This document shows, one piece after another, positions 33,177-42,950 of a stretch of 64,000 nt of DNA. The stretch is taken from contig OY782667.1 in the NCBI GenBank assembly GCA_963678135.1, positions 1,612,001-1,676,000 of the forward strand, read 5' to 3'. The stretch is from JAHJKV01 sp963678135. Its GTDB lineage: Bacteria; Desulfobacterota; Desulfovibrionia; Desulfovibrionales; Desulfovibrionaceae. The stretch's first letter is position 1. Each line of letters opens with the position of its first letter. The position numbers and the translations under genes were made by a program. A model generated the notes under the pieces. The model was not told the DNA's origin and ran no database searches. It saw only the letters and a list, made by a program, of their open reading frames with translations.

Positions 33177-34670
33177 TGTGTACCTCTCAATACCCTTTCA
33201 TAAAAATATTTAACAAGGACTGGAAAAACGATTACAAATGCTATGCTAAAGGATACAAGAGGAAGAATATCCAGCAATAAGGGAGGAACAATACTGCAAA
33301 AAGTTCCAAAAATCATAACTGCAAGAAGAAAGACAGGAAGCACAATTGAAAAAATAACAAAATATTTAATCCAGACTGCCATTGAGCGATCTTTCAAAAA
33401 ATATATTACCACAATTGTCGGAAATAATATAATTATCGAAGAAGCAACAACTTGTAAAAGATTAACAATATGCCAATTAAAAACAATCGCACACAAAGGC
33501 ATTACAAAAGAAACAAAGCCCAGAAACAATATTGACAAGCGAATAACGGTTGCCTGCTCTATGGGATCTCGTTTTTCATAACTTGTGCTTATATCATTGC
33601 AAAAAATAAGTCCACTGCTAAGTAACATAGTATCGATTGACGATAACATGGCTCCAAGCATCCCAGCGATTAGTAAACCTAAAACAATACTGCCGTACCA
33701 AGAATGCCCTAAAGCTGGAGACACAATATTTACAAGGAATGTACCAAATATATCACTAGATGGCAGAAAACCAGAAGAGGCAACTAAAGCAATTGGAATT
33801 GCCCATATAAAAGTTAAAGCAAATAAATTTACATAATACTTACCACCATAAAGTCCTTTTTTTATAGTTGGAATGTCTAAATTACTGGCACAGGCACGAT
33901 GCCACGTATCTGGAGTAGACACTAACCATGGAAACATTAAAAATATTCCCGATAGTGAAATAAAGAGCGAGTCGCCAAAAGAAAAATCATTTAGCGAAGG
34001 TAAAAAATTTTTATAATTTTCATTTGATACATTTGAACAATCATAAACAAAATAACAAATAATTGCAGAAGCAATTACAATAGATACCAATTGCCATTTA
34101 TCATTTTCCTCAATTCCTTTATACCCACCAAACATTGAATAAGCAATGACAATAGAACCAACTAAAAGAGTTAACCCTGTCAATAATGCTATACTGAACT
34201 CTGGGAAAACAAATTTCATCAACAAAAAAACCACATATACTTCAAGCCCTATAGAGCCAAGAAGATAAAATAAAGACATGTAAGCTGTTATTTTTTTTAA
34301 AAAATTTGAATTAAATGTCTCCCCAATCACTGTAGGCATGGTTTTGTTTTTTAAAAGTGCGTCCTTTACCCTTTCGCACATTTTAATAAAAATTGGCATA
34401 CCTAAAAAAAATCCAACAATTAAATACCATGCCGCAGATTGAAACATGGCAGTATACGAAGATATACCAACGAACACAGTGGCTATTGAAATGGAACTAG
34501 CCACAAAAGTCTTTGAATGTTCACCCCCTGTAAGCTGATTATTCATGAACAAAAAATACTCACCTGTTTTCAAAGATTCGTCTTTGAGAGTTTTTTTATA
34601 AATTTTTATCGCATTATAAAACCAATGCTATTGGAATTACAATCATAATTGTCATATTGATTATAGGCAT
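33173..34670 (-). pseudogene. Sodium:solute symporter (SSS family) with a 5' frameshift
   Basis: About 466 residues of SSS fold with eleven or twelve hydrophobic segments are open from about 34626 downwards, with signatures GGYKGIEENDKWQ, DTWHRACASN and LGAMLSSIDTMLLSSG (Na+ site region). The first helix is out of frame: AAGGAGGGAG (34674-34683) and ATG 34670 start MPIINMTIMIVIPIALVL, which hits TAA at 34614-34616, while the main frame reads YNAIKIYKKTLKDESLKTGEYF just across that point. One missing base near 34616 would explain it. Either a mutation, a sequencing error, or translation from internal TTG 34573, which would lack helix 1. Substrate unknown. Confidence 0.7.
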
Positions 34671-34771
34671 TGACTCCCTCCTTAATTTCTATACTTAAAT
34701 CAATTTTATCTTTTTATCAACAGCCCCCCTCAATATCGCAAAGAGAGAGAAAGACGCCTGCTCTTTGCTTG

Positions 34772-36529
34772 TTAATTTTCATAATAAGAACGAAGCAAAG
34801 CAGAACGGATTGGATGCCGTAATTTACGCAAGGCTTTGGCTTCAATTTGGCGAATACGCTCACGAGTGACATTAAACAGCTTGCCTACCTCTTCTAAAGT
34901 ATGGTCACTTTTTTCACCAATGCCAAAGCGTTTGCGTAGCACTTGTTCTTCACGCGGAGTAAGGTCTGCAAGTACTGTGGCAATTTGTTCGCCAAGCTTT
35001 GTACCAACGACTTCCTCAGCTGGTGCTGCAGCTTTTTTATCCTCAATAAAATCGCCTAAGCTAGAATCTTCTTCATCACCAATCGGTGTCTCGAGGCTAA
35101 TGGGTTCTTTTGCAATTTTTAAGACTTTCTTCACTTTATCCAAAGGATAATCCATACGTTCTGCTATTTCTTCAGGGCTAGGATCACGTCCTAGTTCTTG
35201 CACTAAATAACGAGTTGTACGAGTCAATTTATTGATGGTTTCAATCATATGCACCGGAATGCGAATAGTTCTTGCCTGATCCGCGATTGCGCGAGTGATT
35301 GCTTGTCGTATCCACCATGTAGCATATGTAGAAAATTTATATCCACGTTGATATTCAAATTTATCTACCGCTTTCATCAGTCCAATATTACCTTCTTGAA
35401 TAAGATCAAGAAATTGTAAACCACGGTTTGTATATTTTTTTGCTATAGAAACAACTAAACGCAAGTTGGCTCGAATAAGCTCTTGTTTGGCGTGCATAGC
35501 AGAAAAATTACCATGCTTAACACGCCATAATACTTCTTCAAGATCATGTACATTATGGTAACATTTTTCTTGGAGGCGTTGTAGAATCTCCAATTTTCCA
35601 GACAGCATTTCCTTAAAAGAGAAAAATTCTTCAACCGTCATATTCAGCTCGTCCGCAGCCTTGATTGGATTGAGCTCACGGGCTTCCACTGCTTGGAATA
35701 ATTCTTCAATTTCATCGCGATTTTTACCTACAGATAAAATATATGCCAATAAATCACGCTGGCAATTGTGCATTTGGCGCACATAATCGCCCACGGTTTC
35801 AATGATGCGGTCAATCAATGTTTTTTCAAGTTTAATATCTCGCAAACGAGCGACTACATCTTCTTTATATTTTATAATATCTTTTTGTATACCGTACACA
35901 CGCTTATTTAAGCACGCGCAATGATCAAGTTTGTCGTATATTTTCTTACGCTTACGATATATTTGCTTTACTTCATCCAGCAAGAAGATAACTCGCTGGC
36001 GTTGGTTCATTTCATCTTCACTTGGATCATCTTCTTCAATAGTCTTAACCACATCTTTAAGTTTAATGCGCTGCTGATCAAGGTCTTCTCCAACACCGAT
36101 CAATTCTTCAACAGCAACCGGCACTTCAACTAAAGCATAAAGAACTTCCATTTCACCGGATTCTATTTTTTTGGCAATAACCACTTCACCTTCACGGTCT
36201 AACAGGTGCACAGCTCCCATTTCGCGTAAATACATCCTGACAGGGTCTGTGGATCGCGAAGAAAAGTCCAAAGGATCGCCATCTTTGACCAATTCTATAT
36301 CATCGTCAGCTTCATTTTCTCCGGCAGCAATAGCCTTTTTTCCTGCTTCTTCCGAATCAACGATAATAATATTCATATCGTTAAAAATGGTAATGACTTC
36401 TTCAAGTTGTTCGGGTTCAGCGTAATCCGAAGGAAGAGCTTTCCCCACCTCATCAAAGGTTAAAAAACCTTCTTTTTTTCCCTTAGCGATAAGAGTTTTG
36501 ATTTGCTGAATATCTTTAATGCTGCTCAT
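34772..36529 (-). CDS. rpoD: RNA polymerase sigma-70 factor RpoD
   Basis: Housekeeping sigma factor of 585 residues. Region 1.1 occupies the first 80 residues, region 1.2 is DPVRMYLREMGAVHLLDREGE, a non-conserved helical block follows, region 2 contains ANLRLVVSIAKKYTNRGLQF and QEGNIGLMKAVDKFEY with the -10 reader YATWWIRQAI, and region 4 ends with TLEEVGKLFNVTRERIRQIEAKAL. GGAGGG precedes two adjacent ATGs (36532, 36529). The start overlaps the end of dnaG by 14 bp. Last gene of the rpsU-yqeY-mutS2-dnaG-rpoD operon. Confidence 0.97.
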   Translation of the reverse strand: MSSIKDIQQIKTLIAKGKKEGFLTFDEVGKALPSDYAEPEQLEEVITIFNDMNIIIVDSEEAGKKAIAAGENEADDDIELVKDGDPLDFSSRSTDPVRMYLREMGAVHLLDREGEVVIAKKIESGEMEVLYALVEVPVAVEELIGVGEDLDQQRIKLKDVVKTIEEDDPSEDEMNQRQRVIFLLDEVKQIYRKRKKIYDKLDHCACLNKRVYGIQKDIIKYKEDVVARLRDIKLEKTLIDRIIETVGDYVRQMHNCQRDLLAYILSVGKNRDEIEELFQAVEARELNPIKAADELNMTVEEFFSFKEMLSGKLEILQRLQEKCYHNVHDLEEVLWRVKHGNFSAMHAKQELIRANLRLVVSIAKKYTNRGLQFLDLIQEGNIGLMKAVDKFEYQRGYKFSTYATWWIRQAITRAIADQARTIRIPVHMIETINKLTRTTRYLVQELGRDPSPEEIAERMDYPLDKVKKVLKIAKEPISLETPIGDEEDSSLGDFIEDKKAAAPAEEVVGTKLGEQIATVLADLTPREEQVLRKRFGIGEKSDHTLEEVGKLFNVTRERIRQIEAKALRKLRHPIRSALLRSYYEN

Positions 36530-38258
36530 CATCCCTCCGCAATGCATCATTAAATTCTTTGCTATATTTCTGTAAGGCTTCGATATCGCCGGCTTCTTGC
36601 GCCAGACGAATCTGTTTTTTGAGCTGTTTCAGAATAGCTCGTTTTTTACCTTTTTCAATCAAATGGCAATGGTGCTCCCACTCCTTTTTAAGAGCTTCTC
36701 CTGTCAAAAAATACGTCTTTTTACTTATCCTGTGTTGAACCCAAATTTTTTTCTCCCCATCAGTTAAATACGATACAATATCCTGCCTATGATATTTCAC
36801 CATCTTTTCCCAAAGGGCTTTGCCCCAAGAGGTGACCAGAATGCTTACAAAACCTCTGGATTCAAGATCCTCCATATATTCAGGGTATTGAATGGGAAAA
36901 CCAAGTAGTTTTCTATCGTGTTCATCCTCCGGTTCTATGTGACGCTTTGCTTGTGTCTGCCCGGTTTGCGCTGGTGTTTGGAACTGCTGCGTTTTCGGAG
37001 TCTGTATGCTTACGCTACGAAGCTCCGCTTCTGAAAGCCCCAATCCACCGGCAAGACGCGGAAGATACCAAGCCAAAAGTGCGGGCTCGGATAATTTTTT
37101 CAAAAATCCTGTAGCCCAAGCCATTGCGTCTTTCGGTGCAAATTCATCGCGTACCATAGACGTTGCAAACGAAAGTCCGTCTTCGGCCTGAGCCAATAAT
37201 TGTTCCAGTCCTTTTTTACCCTGAGTTTGCAGAATAGAATCTACATCCTCACCATCGGGCATAAGGATAACTGTACATTTTACTCCGGCAAGTAAAATCA
37301 TTTCAGCACTGCGTAATGCTGCCTTACGCCCCGGAGCATCTCCATCAAAAAGCAAATTAACGCAAGTACAAAAACCGGCCAAACGTTTCACTTGTTCAGG
37401 AGTTAACGCTGTACCAAGCACACCACAAGCATCCTTATACCCAAATTGATGCAAGCTCAATACATCCATATACCCTTCCGTAAGTAAAACCTTACGAGAA
37501 ATGCTTATGGTTTTGCGTGCCTGAAATAAGCCGTAAAGATGTTCTCCCTTTTTGTAAATAAGGGAATCACTCGAATTTAAATATTTTGGACCATCTTCAT
37601 GTATTATCCTGCCACCAAAAGCAATTACTTGACCTGATAAATTTTGGATGGGGAACATGAGCCTTGCCCTAAATCTGTCGTATATATCTCCTTTTTCATT
37701 GCTGGATAAAAGTCCAGCAGACACCCCTTGAGCAGAAGAGAACCCTTGCGCTTGTAAATAATTATCCAAACCATGCCAGTCTTCAGAGCTGGCTCCAAGC
37801 CCAAAAGTTTCAATGGTCTCTGGACTAAGACCCCTTGTTTGCAAATATTCTTTGACAAAAGAGCACGAAGCATGAACTAAATTTTTTTGAAAATATTTTT
37901 TGGCATGAGTATGCATGTTCAAAAATATCTTTTTTTCTTGCCTACGAATTTCAGCTTGTGGATCAGGCGCAGTGCGCCCTGAAAGTTCAATACCAGCTTC
38001 TTTTGCCAATTCCTCTAAAGCCTCCCGAAAATCAAGGCCATTGATACGCATATAAAAATCAATCAGATCACCGGACGCTTGGCAGCCAAAGCAATAAAAA
38101 AAACCTTCTGTCTCATTAATTGACATGGAAGGCTTGGTCTCTTGATGAAACGGACAAGCGCACATCCATCGGCCTGAAACCGATTTGAGGTCAACATACC
38201 TGCGGACAATATCCACAATATTTAATTTTTCTTTTATACGCAGGGTATCAGAACTCAC
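36516..38258 (-). CDS. dnaG: DNA primase DnaG
   Basis: Synthesises RNA primers at the replication fork. The 580-residue protein has the CHC2 zinc ribbon (CPFHQETKPS and FYCFGCQASGD; Cys, His, Cys, Cys at about 35, 38, 56, 59), a TOPRIM core with LLTEGYMDVLSLHQFG (about 258-273) and LLFDGDAPGRKA, and a C-terminal helicase-binding region. Translation probably starts at GTG 38258 since AAGGA lies 8 bases upstream; TTG 38264 is too close to it. The start is 16 bp after the mutS2 stop and its end overlaps rpoD. Confidence 0.96.
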   Translation of the reverse strand: MSSDTLRIKEKLNIVDIVRRYVDLKSVSGRWMCACPFHQETKPSMSINETEGFFYCFGCQASGDLIDFYMRINGLDFREALEELAKEAGIELSGRTAPDPQAEIRRQEKKIFLNMHTHAKKYFQKNLVHASCSFVKEYLQTRGLSPETIETFGLGASSEDWHGLDNYLQAQGFSSAQGVSAGLLSSNEKGDIYDRFRARLMFPIQNLSGQVIAFGGRIIHEDGPKYLNSSDSLIYKKGEHLYGLFQARKTISISRKVLLTEGYMDVLSLHQFGYKDACGVLGTALTPEQVKRLAGFCTCVNLLFDGDAPGRKAALRSAEMILLAGVKCTVILMPDGEDVDSILQTQGKKGLEQLLAQAEDGLSFATSMVRDEFAPKDAMAWATGFLKKLSEPALLAWYLPRLAGGLGLSEAELRSVSIQTPKTQQFQTPAQTGQTQAKRHIEPEDEHDRKLLGFPIQYPEYMEDLESRGFVSILVTSWGKALWEKMVKYHRQDIVSYLTDGEKKIWVQHRISKKTYFLTGEALKKEWEHHCHLIEKGKKRAILKQLKKQIRLAQEAGDIEALQKYSKEFNDALRRDDEQH

Positions 38259-38274
38259 AAGCAACTTCCTTGGC

Positions 38275-40602
38275 TTAGGAGAAAATAACCTCGGTCATGC
38301 CGTCTCCGCCATAATCTTCAGTCGATACGGAAAAATGTTTCACACCGGGGAAATATTGCAATACCTTATGCACCTCACTTCGCAACGCTCCGGTTCCGCG
38401 CCCATGTATGATTTCCAGTCGTTCTGCCCCTCGTAAAATAGCCTTGTCCAAAAAACGTTCTAATGTACTGATAGCTTCTTCAACACGCAGCCCTCGAAGA
38501 TCAATATCTAAAGAAAGACATGAAGGATCAGATGGAATATGTATATCTTCTGAAGCAGGGCATACAGCAGGTTTTAATTCACTGAGCTCAAGCTCAGTAG
38601 CTTTTACCCACATGCTCACACCTCCAAGATCAAGACGGATGTGTTGTTTCCGCTGATCTTTTTCTAAAACCAGCCCCGGTTTATTCCACCGACGATATAT
38701 GACTTCTTCCCCTATCTCTACAGCATCGAAAGAAAAAGAAAGTTTTGTCGCACAAGATTGATCAGATATTTTGCCAATATCTAATTTTTTTCGCAATTCT
38801 TCAAGCTGCTGCAAACTTTCTTTGCGCCCAATTTTTTTCTTTTTCCAAGACTGCAAAATTTCTTGTGATTTTCTTCGCAATTCATCAAGGACAATCCCTT
38901 GCTCTTTTTGCAATTGCTCAACATATTTTTTTTGCTCATCAATCAATTGTGCGCGCTCTTCTTTGAGCTGGTTGAGTTCTTTTTGACGTTGCAGCGCAAG
39001 GTTATTTAACTGTGCCAGTAGGCCGGAAGTATCGCTTCCATCACGATATAAAAGTTTTTCGGCGTTTTCCAAAATTTCTGTAGGCAAGCCATGCTTTTTT
39101 GCTACCTCCAAGGCAATAGATTCCCCCACAATATCATAGGCTAGTTCAAAAAGTGCCTGCTTGCTTTGCGGATCAAAAAGTACGCTGGAGGCTCTTACTT
39201 TCTCTTTAGAAAGAGCCCAAGCCTTGAGCGCGGGAAAATGTGTTGCAGCAAGTACAAATGCGTTACGCTTCAAAAGCTCTTCGAGTACAGCTTGCGCCAA
39301 GGCAGCTCCTTGAGCAGGATCGGTTCCTGCACCAAATTCATCCAATAAAAAAAGCGTATTTTGATCAACATAAGGCCATAGTCGCGCAATATTTTGAACT
39401 TGTGCCGTAAAGGTTGAAACATGATTTTCTAAAGATTGTTCATCACCCATTATGGCAAATAATGAAGAGAAAAAAGGTAATGTAGAACCTGCACCTATGG
39501 GAACGGGTAATCCGGAATAGGCCATAAGTACAGCCAGCCCAACAGTTTTTAAGGCAACTGTTTTTCCGCCAGCATTCCCACCGGAAATCAGCAGACAACG
39601 AGTATCCGAACAAAAAAGAATATCAATCGGCTTAATATCCATTGATGATGACGCCGTTTGTTGTTCAAGCAGCAGCAACGGGTGATATACAGCATATAAA
39701 GCAAAAGCTCCCTCTTGTTGCACTTCAAGGCTTCGTCCTTGAAGCGTAGCTCCCAGTGCAGCTTTTGCTAAAAGAACATCGAAACGAATAAGCACGTCAT
39801 AGGCTGCACGAGTTTGCTCCAGTTCGGATCGAAGAAGCAAGCTGAGATACTCTAAAATTTTTGTTTCTTCGCGAGTTTCGTTTTTTTTCAACTCCTGTAA
39901 TTTGTTATTCAACTCCACTAAAAGCATGGGTTCAAAATAACAGGTTTCACCGGTTTGAGAATAATCATGCACAATCCCCAATAAACGCCCCTTAAAATTC
40001 GCTTTCAAAGGCAATACATAACGGTCTGAGGATAAGGTTATGTAATCATCCTGAAGAAAACGCGAAAGATCATTGCTTAAAATAAAGTCTTTGGCTTTTT
40101 TAGTACATTGCTGATGAATGGAGCGTATGGCAAAACGAATTGTCTCAAGTTCAGGGGAAGCTGTATCTGTAATCCGTCCTTCAGGACTTAAACAACGGTG
40201 AAGCGCAGAAGCGAGTTTTTCAGGCCATGCGCCTGAGCAACAATGTTCTTTCAACTCAATTAAGGACGCATCCTCAGTATCAATTAAAAGTTTTCGTACC
40301 TTTTCAACCTGTGAAAGTATTAAAGATACCGCAAAAAATCCATCCAAAGCAAGTGGAGTTTTTGTTTCTTGCACATGTTCAAAAAAAGCATCCAGTTTTG
40401 GGAATGCAGAGAGGGCAAATCCAGAATCTGCTACGAAATGAGTTGTTTGTTCAACAAGTCGCGCTTCCTGCTGTATAGCCGTGAGAGTATCAAAAGGACA
40501 AAGATTCAGACAAGCCGTCATCCCTGGTTCGGACACAGTATATCCGGCCAAAGCTTTCAATATTTTTGAAAACTCCAGGAGCGAAGCTGTTCTGGATTCC
40601 AT
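38275..40602 (-). CDS. mutS2: MutS2 (endonuclease/ribosome-rescue ATPase)
   Basis: MutS-like ABC ATPase with a C-terminal Smr domain; known roles are anti-recombination nuclease or splitting of collided ribosomes. The 775-residue protein has lever and clamp helices, Walker A GGNAGGKT (about 341-348), Walker B FLLDEFGAGTDP, a long coiled coil (about 510-630) and the Smr motif LDIDLRGLRVEEA...HGRGTGALRSEV (about 700-760). ATG 40602 lacks a ribosome site, but lies 14 bp after the yqeY stop, so coupling may drive it. Placement inside the macromolecular-synthesis operon is notable. Confidence 0.95.
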   Translation of the reverse strand: MESRTASLLEFSKILKALAGYTVSEPGMTACLNLCPFDTLTAIQQEARLVEQTTHFVADSGFALSAFPKLDAFFEHVQETKTPLALDGFFAVSLILSQVEKVRKLLIDTEDASLIELKEHCCSGAWPEKLASALHRCLSPEGRITDTASPELETIRFAIRSIHQQCTKKAKDFILSNDLSRFLQDDYITLSSDRYVLPLKANFKGRLLGIVHDYSQTGETCYFEPMLLVELNNKLQELKKNETREETKILEYLSLLLRSELEQTRAAYDVLIRFDVLLAKAALGATLQGRSLEVQQEGAFALYAVYHPLLLLEQQTASSSMDIKPIDILFCSDTRCLLISGGNAGGKTVALKTVGLAVLMAYSGLPVPIGAGSTLPFFSSLFAIMGDEQSLENHVSTFTAQVQNIARLWPYVDQNTLFLLDEFGAGTDPAQGAALAQAVLEELLKRNAFVLAATHFPALKAWALSKEKVRASSVLFDPQSKQALFELAYDIVGESIALEVAKKHGLPTEILENAEKLLYRDGSDTSGLLAQLNNLALQRQKELNQLKEERAQLIDEQKKYVEQLQKEQGIVLDELRRKSQEILQSWKKKKIGRKESLQQLEELRKKLDIGKISDQSCATKLSFSFDAVEIGEEVIYRRWNKPGLVLEKDQRKQHIRLDLGGVSMWVKATELELSELKPAVCPASEDIHIPSDPSCLSLDIDLRGLRVEEAISTLERFLDKAILRGAERLEIIHGRGTGALRSEVHKVLQYFPGVKHFSVSTEDYGGDGMTEVIFS

Positions 40603-40616
40603 AAAAAACAAAATAA

Positions 40617-41063
40617 TTAGGAGGAAAGTTTACTACGCACTAATGCACTGGCCTTTTTGCCATCAATTTGACCCTTATATTCTGAGGTCAATTGAGCCAT
40701 AACCGCTCCCATATCTGCCATAGAGGAAGCACCGATAGAATCAATCGCTGCATTGACAGCGTTTTCCAGTTCTTGGGCTGACAAAGGAGCCGGTAAATAT
40801 TGTGCTAAAATTTTCATTTCAGCTTGTTCACGCTCGGCCAACTCTTTTCTGCCAGCTTGGGTGTAGAGTGCAATGGATTCTTTACGTTGCTTGACTTGCT
40901 TTGTGATGATTTCAAGCACTTCAAGGTCGTTTGGCTCACGTCGCAATTCAATGCTTGTATGTTTGATGGCTGTCTTGACCATTCGCAAGACAGCCACCTT
41001 TATTTCATTATGCGATTTGTAAGCACTCAGATATTCTGCCTCTAAGTCTTTCACAAAAGACAT
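40617..41063 (-). CDS. GatB/YqeY domain protein
   Basis: YqeY-like protein of 148 residues homologous to the C-terminal tRNA-binding domain of GatB; known relatives are encoded next to rpsU in many bacteria. Seen: the helical YqeY start (LEAEYLSAYKSHNEIKVAVLRMVKTAI), KQRKESIALYTQAGRKELAEREQAEMKILAQYLPAPLS (about 57-94) and GAVMAQLTSEYKGQIDGKKAS near the end. Its ATG (41061-41063) overlaps the rpsU stop (TAATG), so it is translated right behind S21. Confidence 0.93.
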   Translation of the reverse strand: MSFVKDLEAEYLSAYKSHNEIKVAVLRMVKTAIKHTSIELRREPNDLEVLEIITKQVKQRKESIALYTQAGRKELAEREQAEMKILAQYLPAPLSAQELENAVNAAIDSIGASSMADMGAVMAQLTSEYKGQIDGKKASALVRSKLSS

Positions 41064-41263
41064 TAGTCATTCCTAACCTTACGGTTTTTCTTGGCAAGAC
41101 GTTTTTTAGCAGCAGCTTTTTTCTTTTTGCGCTGCACGCTAGGCTTTTCGTAATGCTGCCTTTTTTTTAATTCTGACAGAATACCAGCCTTTTCCACCTG
41201 TTTCTTAAAACGACGGAGTGCAATATCAAAATTGTCACTTTCTTCAAGATATACACCGGGCAA
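41063..41263 (-). CDS. rpsU: 30S ribosomal protein S21
   Basis: Small-subunit protein of 66 residues, very basic C-terminus. The family start is MPGVYLEESDNFDIALRRFKKQ, encoded by TTG at 41263 with AGGGAGGT centred 8 bases upstream (41271-41277). An in-frame GTG at 41272 overlaps that ribosome site and would add residues absent from S21. First gene of the rpsU-yqeY-mutS2-dnaG-rpoD operon. Confidence 0.95.
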   Translation of the reverse strand: MPGVYLEESDNFDIALRRFKKQVEKAGILSELKKRQHYEKPSVQRKKKKAAAKKRLAKKNRKVRND

Positions 41264-41289
41264 ATAAATCACCTCCCTTACGGGTCGCT

Positions 41290-41295
41290 ATAATA
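41290..41295 (-). promoter_or_regulatory. Possible -10 box for the rpsU operon
   Basis: On the minus strand TATTAT lies 27 bp before the rpsU start. No good -35 hexamer is present at 16-18 bp, so this is tentative. Confidence 0.35.
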
Positions 41296-41479
41296 CGCAA
41301 GCAAACCCCAATACTCATACTTGAATTTATTCATATAGCCTGAAAAATCTCAAAGAGCAAGTTGTAAAATCCATTTTTTTAGGGTCTGTTAAAAATAGAG
41401 ATTTCTGTCATGTTTTGAACTACTCAACCACCCTTAACTGCCTTAAAAATCTTTAATACCTGATACTTAGTGAACTCTC

Positions 41480-41539
41480 CACCGACTAAAGTCGGTGACT
41501 TCGTTAACAGCTAAAGCTGGCGATGTCGGCAAAGCCGAC
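41480..41539. repeat. Three successive small hairpins
   Basis: CACCGAC-TAAA-GTCGGTG (41480-41497), CAGCT-AA-AGCTG (41508-41519) and GTCGGC-AAA-GCCGAC (41525-41539) stand in a row just before the left inverted repeat of the IS remnant. Such stem-loops with TAAAG/AAAG loops recall REP-like or IS200/IS605-end structures. Confidence 0.6.
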
Positions 41540-41540
41540 T

Positions 41541-42740
41541 CAGGCTGTTGACAAAGCCCTGTTTTTCAAAAGCGGTAATTTTATCATTTTTCCTGAAATG
41601 AGCTTTAAGGTTAAAATATCTCTCAAATAAAGCTAAAATCACAGTAACAAAGAGAGTGAATTCGCTTTTGCAAGCTATTTAGCAAGGAAAAATGAGGAAA
41701 TAAGTCAATTCGGCTCAGGATGAGAGCCATTTTTTTCATATTTTGGCAGGCAGCACGCAACAGACTCTGCGCCTGAACCTTTGAAAGACCTCGAATCAGG
41801 GTATAGCGATGCCCGTGAATCTCTTTTGCATCGGCAAAACTGCGTTCAACTGTTTCTTTTCATCGTTTGAAAAATATTTTGCCCCGAGGACTCAGCCTAT
41901 TTTCTGTCGCTTGCTCTTTTGAGCCTTCCCAAACGTGGCGCATGATTTTTTTTATGCATTTTTTGTTTGCGGTACACTGAGATAAAAGCTCACACTTTTT
42001 ACAAATATCCTGACATGATACATAGTGCCGAAAGCCTTGCCTGTCAGTCGTTTGATAATGAAACTCTTGCCCTTTTGGGTATACGTAACAATCTGTTTCT
42101 GAATCATACTTATTATAAGCTTTTTGCCGTAATTTTTGCGGTCTTCCTCCACAGCGTCATCAAGCTCGCTCAAATATGTTCTGGTTGTTTTTTGCACTAT
42201 TTTACTCGCAAATTTATGTTTATTAGCATTTGCTTTCAAATGTGTTGAGTCTGTATAAAGTGTTCTACCCTCAATCATTTTCCGCTTCATAGCCTGCAAA
42301 ACAATGTTATCAAAAATATCCTGAGCTATTGTAGTGCCGTTAAAATGTCTTCTTCTATTCTGACTAATCGTAAAAGAATCAGGTATTTTATCCTTTATTC
42401 CAAAACCAATAAACCAGCAATACACCATATTAACTTGTATTTCTTTTACAAGCTGCCTTTCACTTCTAATACCAAATATATAACCAATAAAAAGCATCTT
42501 AAAAAGAACAGTTGGCTCAATTGCTGGACGTCTATTATTGTCACAGTAAAGATATTTTGTTTTTTCATAAATAAAAGAAAAGTCTATAAACTTATTTATA
42601 TTCTGAAGAAGATGATTTTTAGGGACTCATTCTTCTATTGTCACCAATTCAATAGTAGTTTGTTTTTGTTTAGGCTTTTTTAACATGAAAATAATATGAA
42701 AAAATCTTCACTAGGAGGCAAGAACTTTGTCAACAGCCTG
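41541..42740. mobile_element. Degraded IS1182-type insertion sequence
   Basis: Perfect 16-bp terminal inverted repeats CAGGCTGTTGACAAAG (41541-41556) and CTTTGTCAACAGCCTG (42725-42740) bound a 1200-bp element carrying a broken transposase on the minus strand. No target-site duplication was found. It is shorter than typical 1.5-kb members, consistent with internal loss. Confidence 0.85.
41623..42686 (-). pseudogene. IS1182-family transposase remnant
   Basis: From ATG 42686 the reading gives MLKKPKQKQTTIELVTIEE then TGA (42627-42629), then VPKNHLLQNINKFIDF and a long open part with EPTVLFKMLFIGYIFGIRSERQLVKEIQ and DSTHLKANANKHK. The frame is lost near 41952 at a T-rich stretch. A C-terminal segment (ETVERSFADAKEIHGHRYTL and a following AACQNMKKMAL block) is preserved in another frame, interrupted by one more TGA. 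At least three lesions, so it is dead. The DDE family assignment rests on the DUF772-like amino part and the VERSFADAK-IHG motif. Confidence 0.85.
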
Positions 42741-42911
42741 TGGTAGCAATAGCTGCTAAGCTCTCGGAATTAGTAGTAAAGGTTAAGTAAAATTAAAGAA
42801 ACAAATATAGCAGCAAATACACTGCTAAAATTCCTTTTGTTGAGCGAGATATTTGTTATTTTACTGGCTTTGAAAGGCCTTGCTCATGCAGGAAAAAGAA
42901 GGAACTTCTCT

Positions 42912-42940
42912 TTTACAAAAGTTTTTTTTCATTGTATAAT
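42912..42940 (+). promoter_or_regulatory. Promoter of tRNA-Ser
   Basis: TTTACA (42912-42917), a 17-bp spacer and TATAAT (42935-42940) lie 10 bp before the tRNA, at the correct distance for initiation at or just before its 5' end. Confidence 0.75.
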
Positions 42941-42950
42941 ACCAATCTAT

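Noticed and set aside
42627..42629. UGA in the transposase read as selenocysteine, since selA and selB are present
   Set aside because: The frame has another TGA and a frameshift, there is no SECIS hairpin, and transposases of this family have no Cys there.
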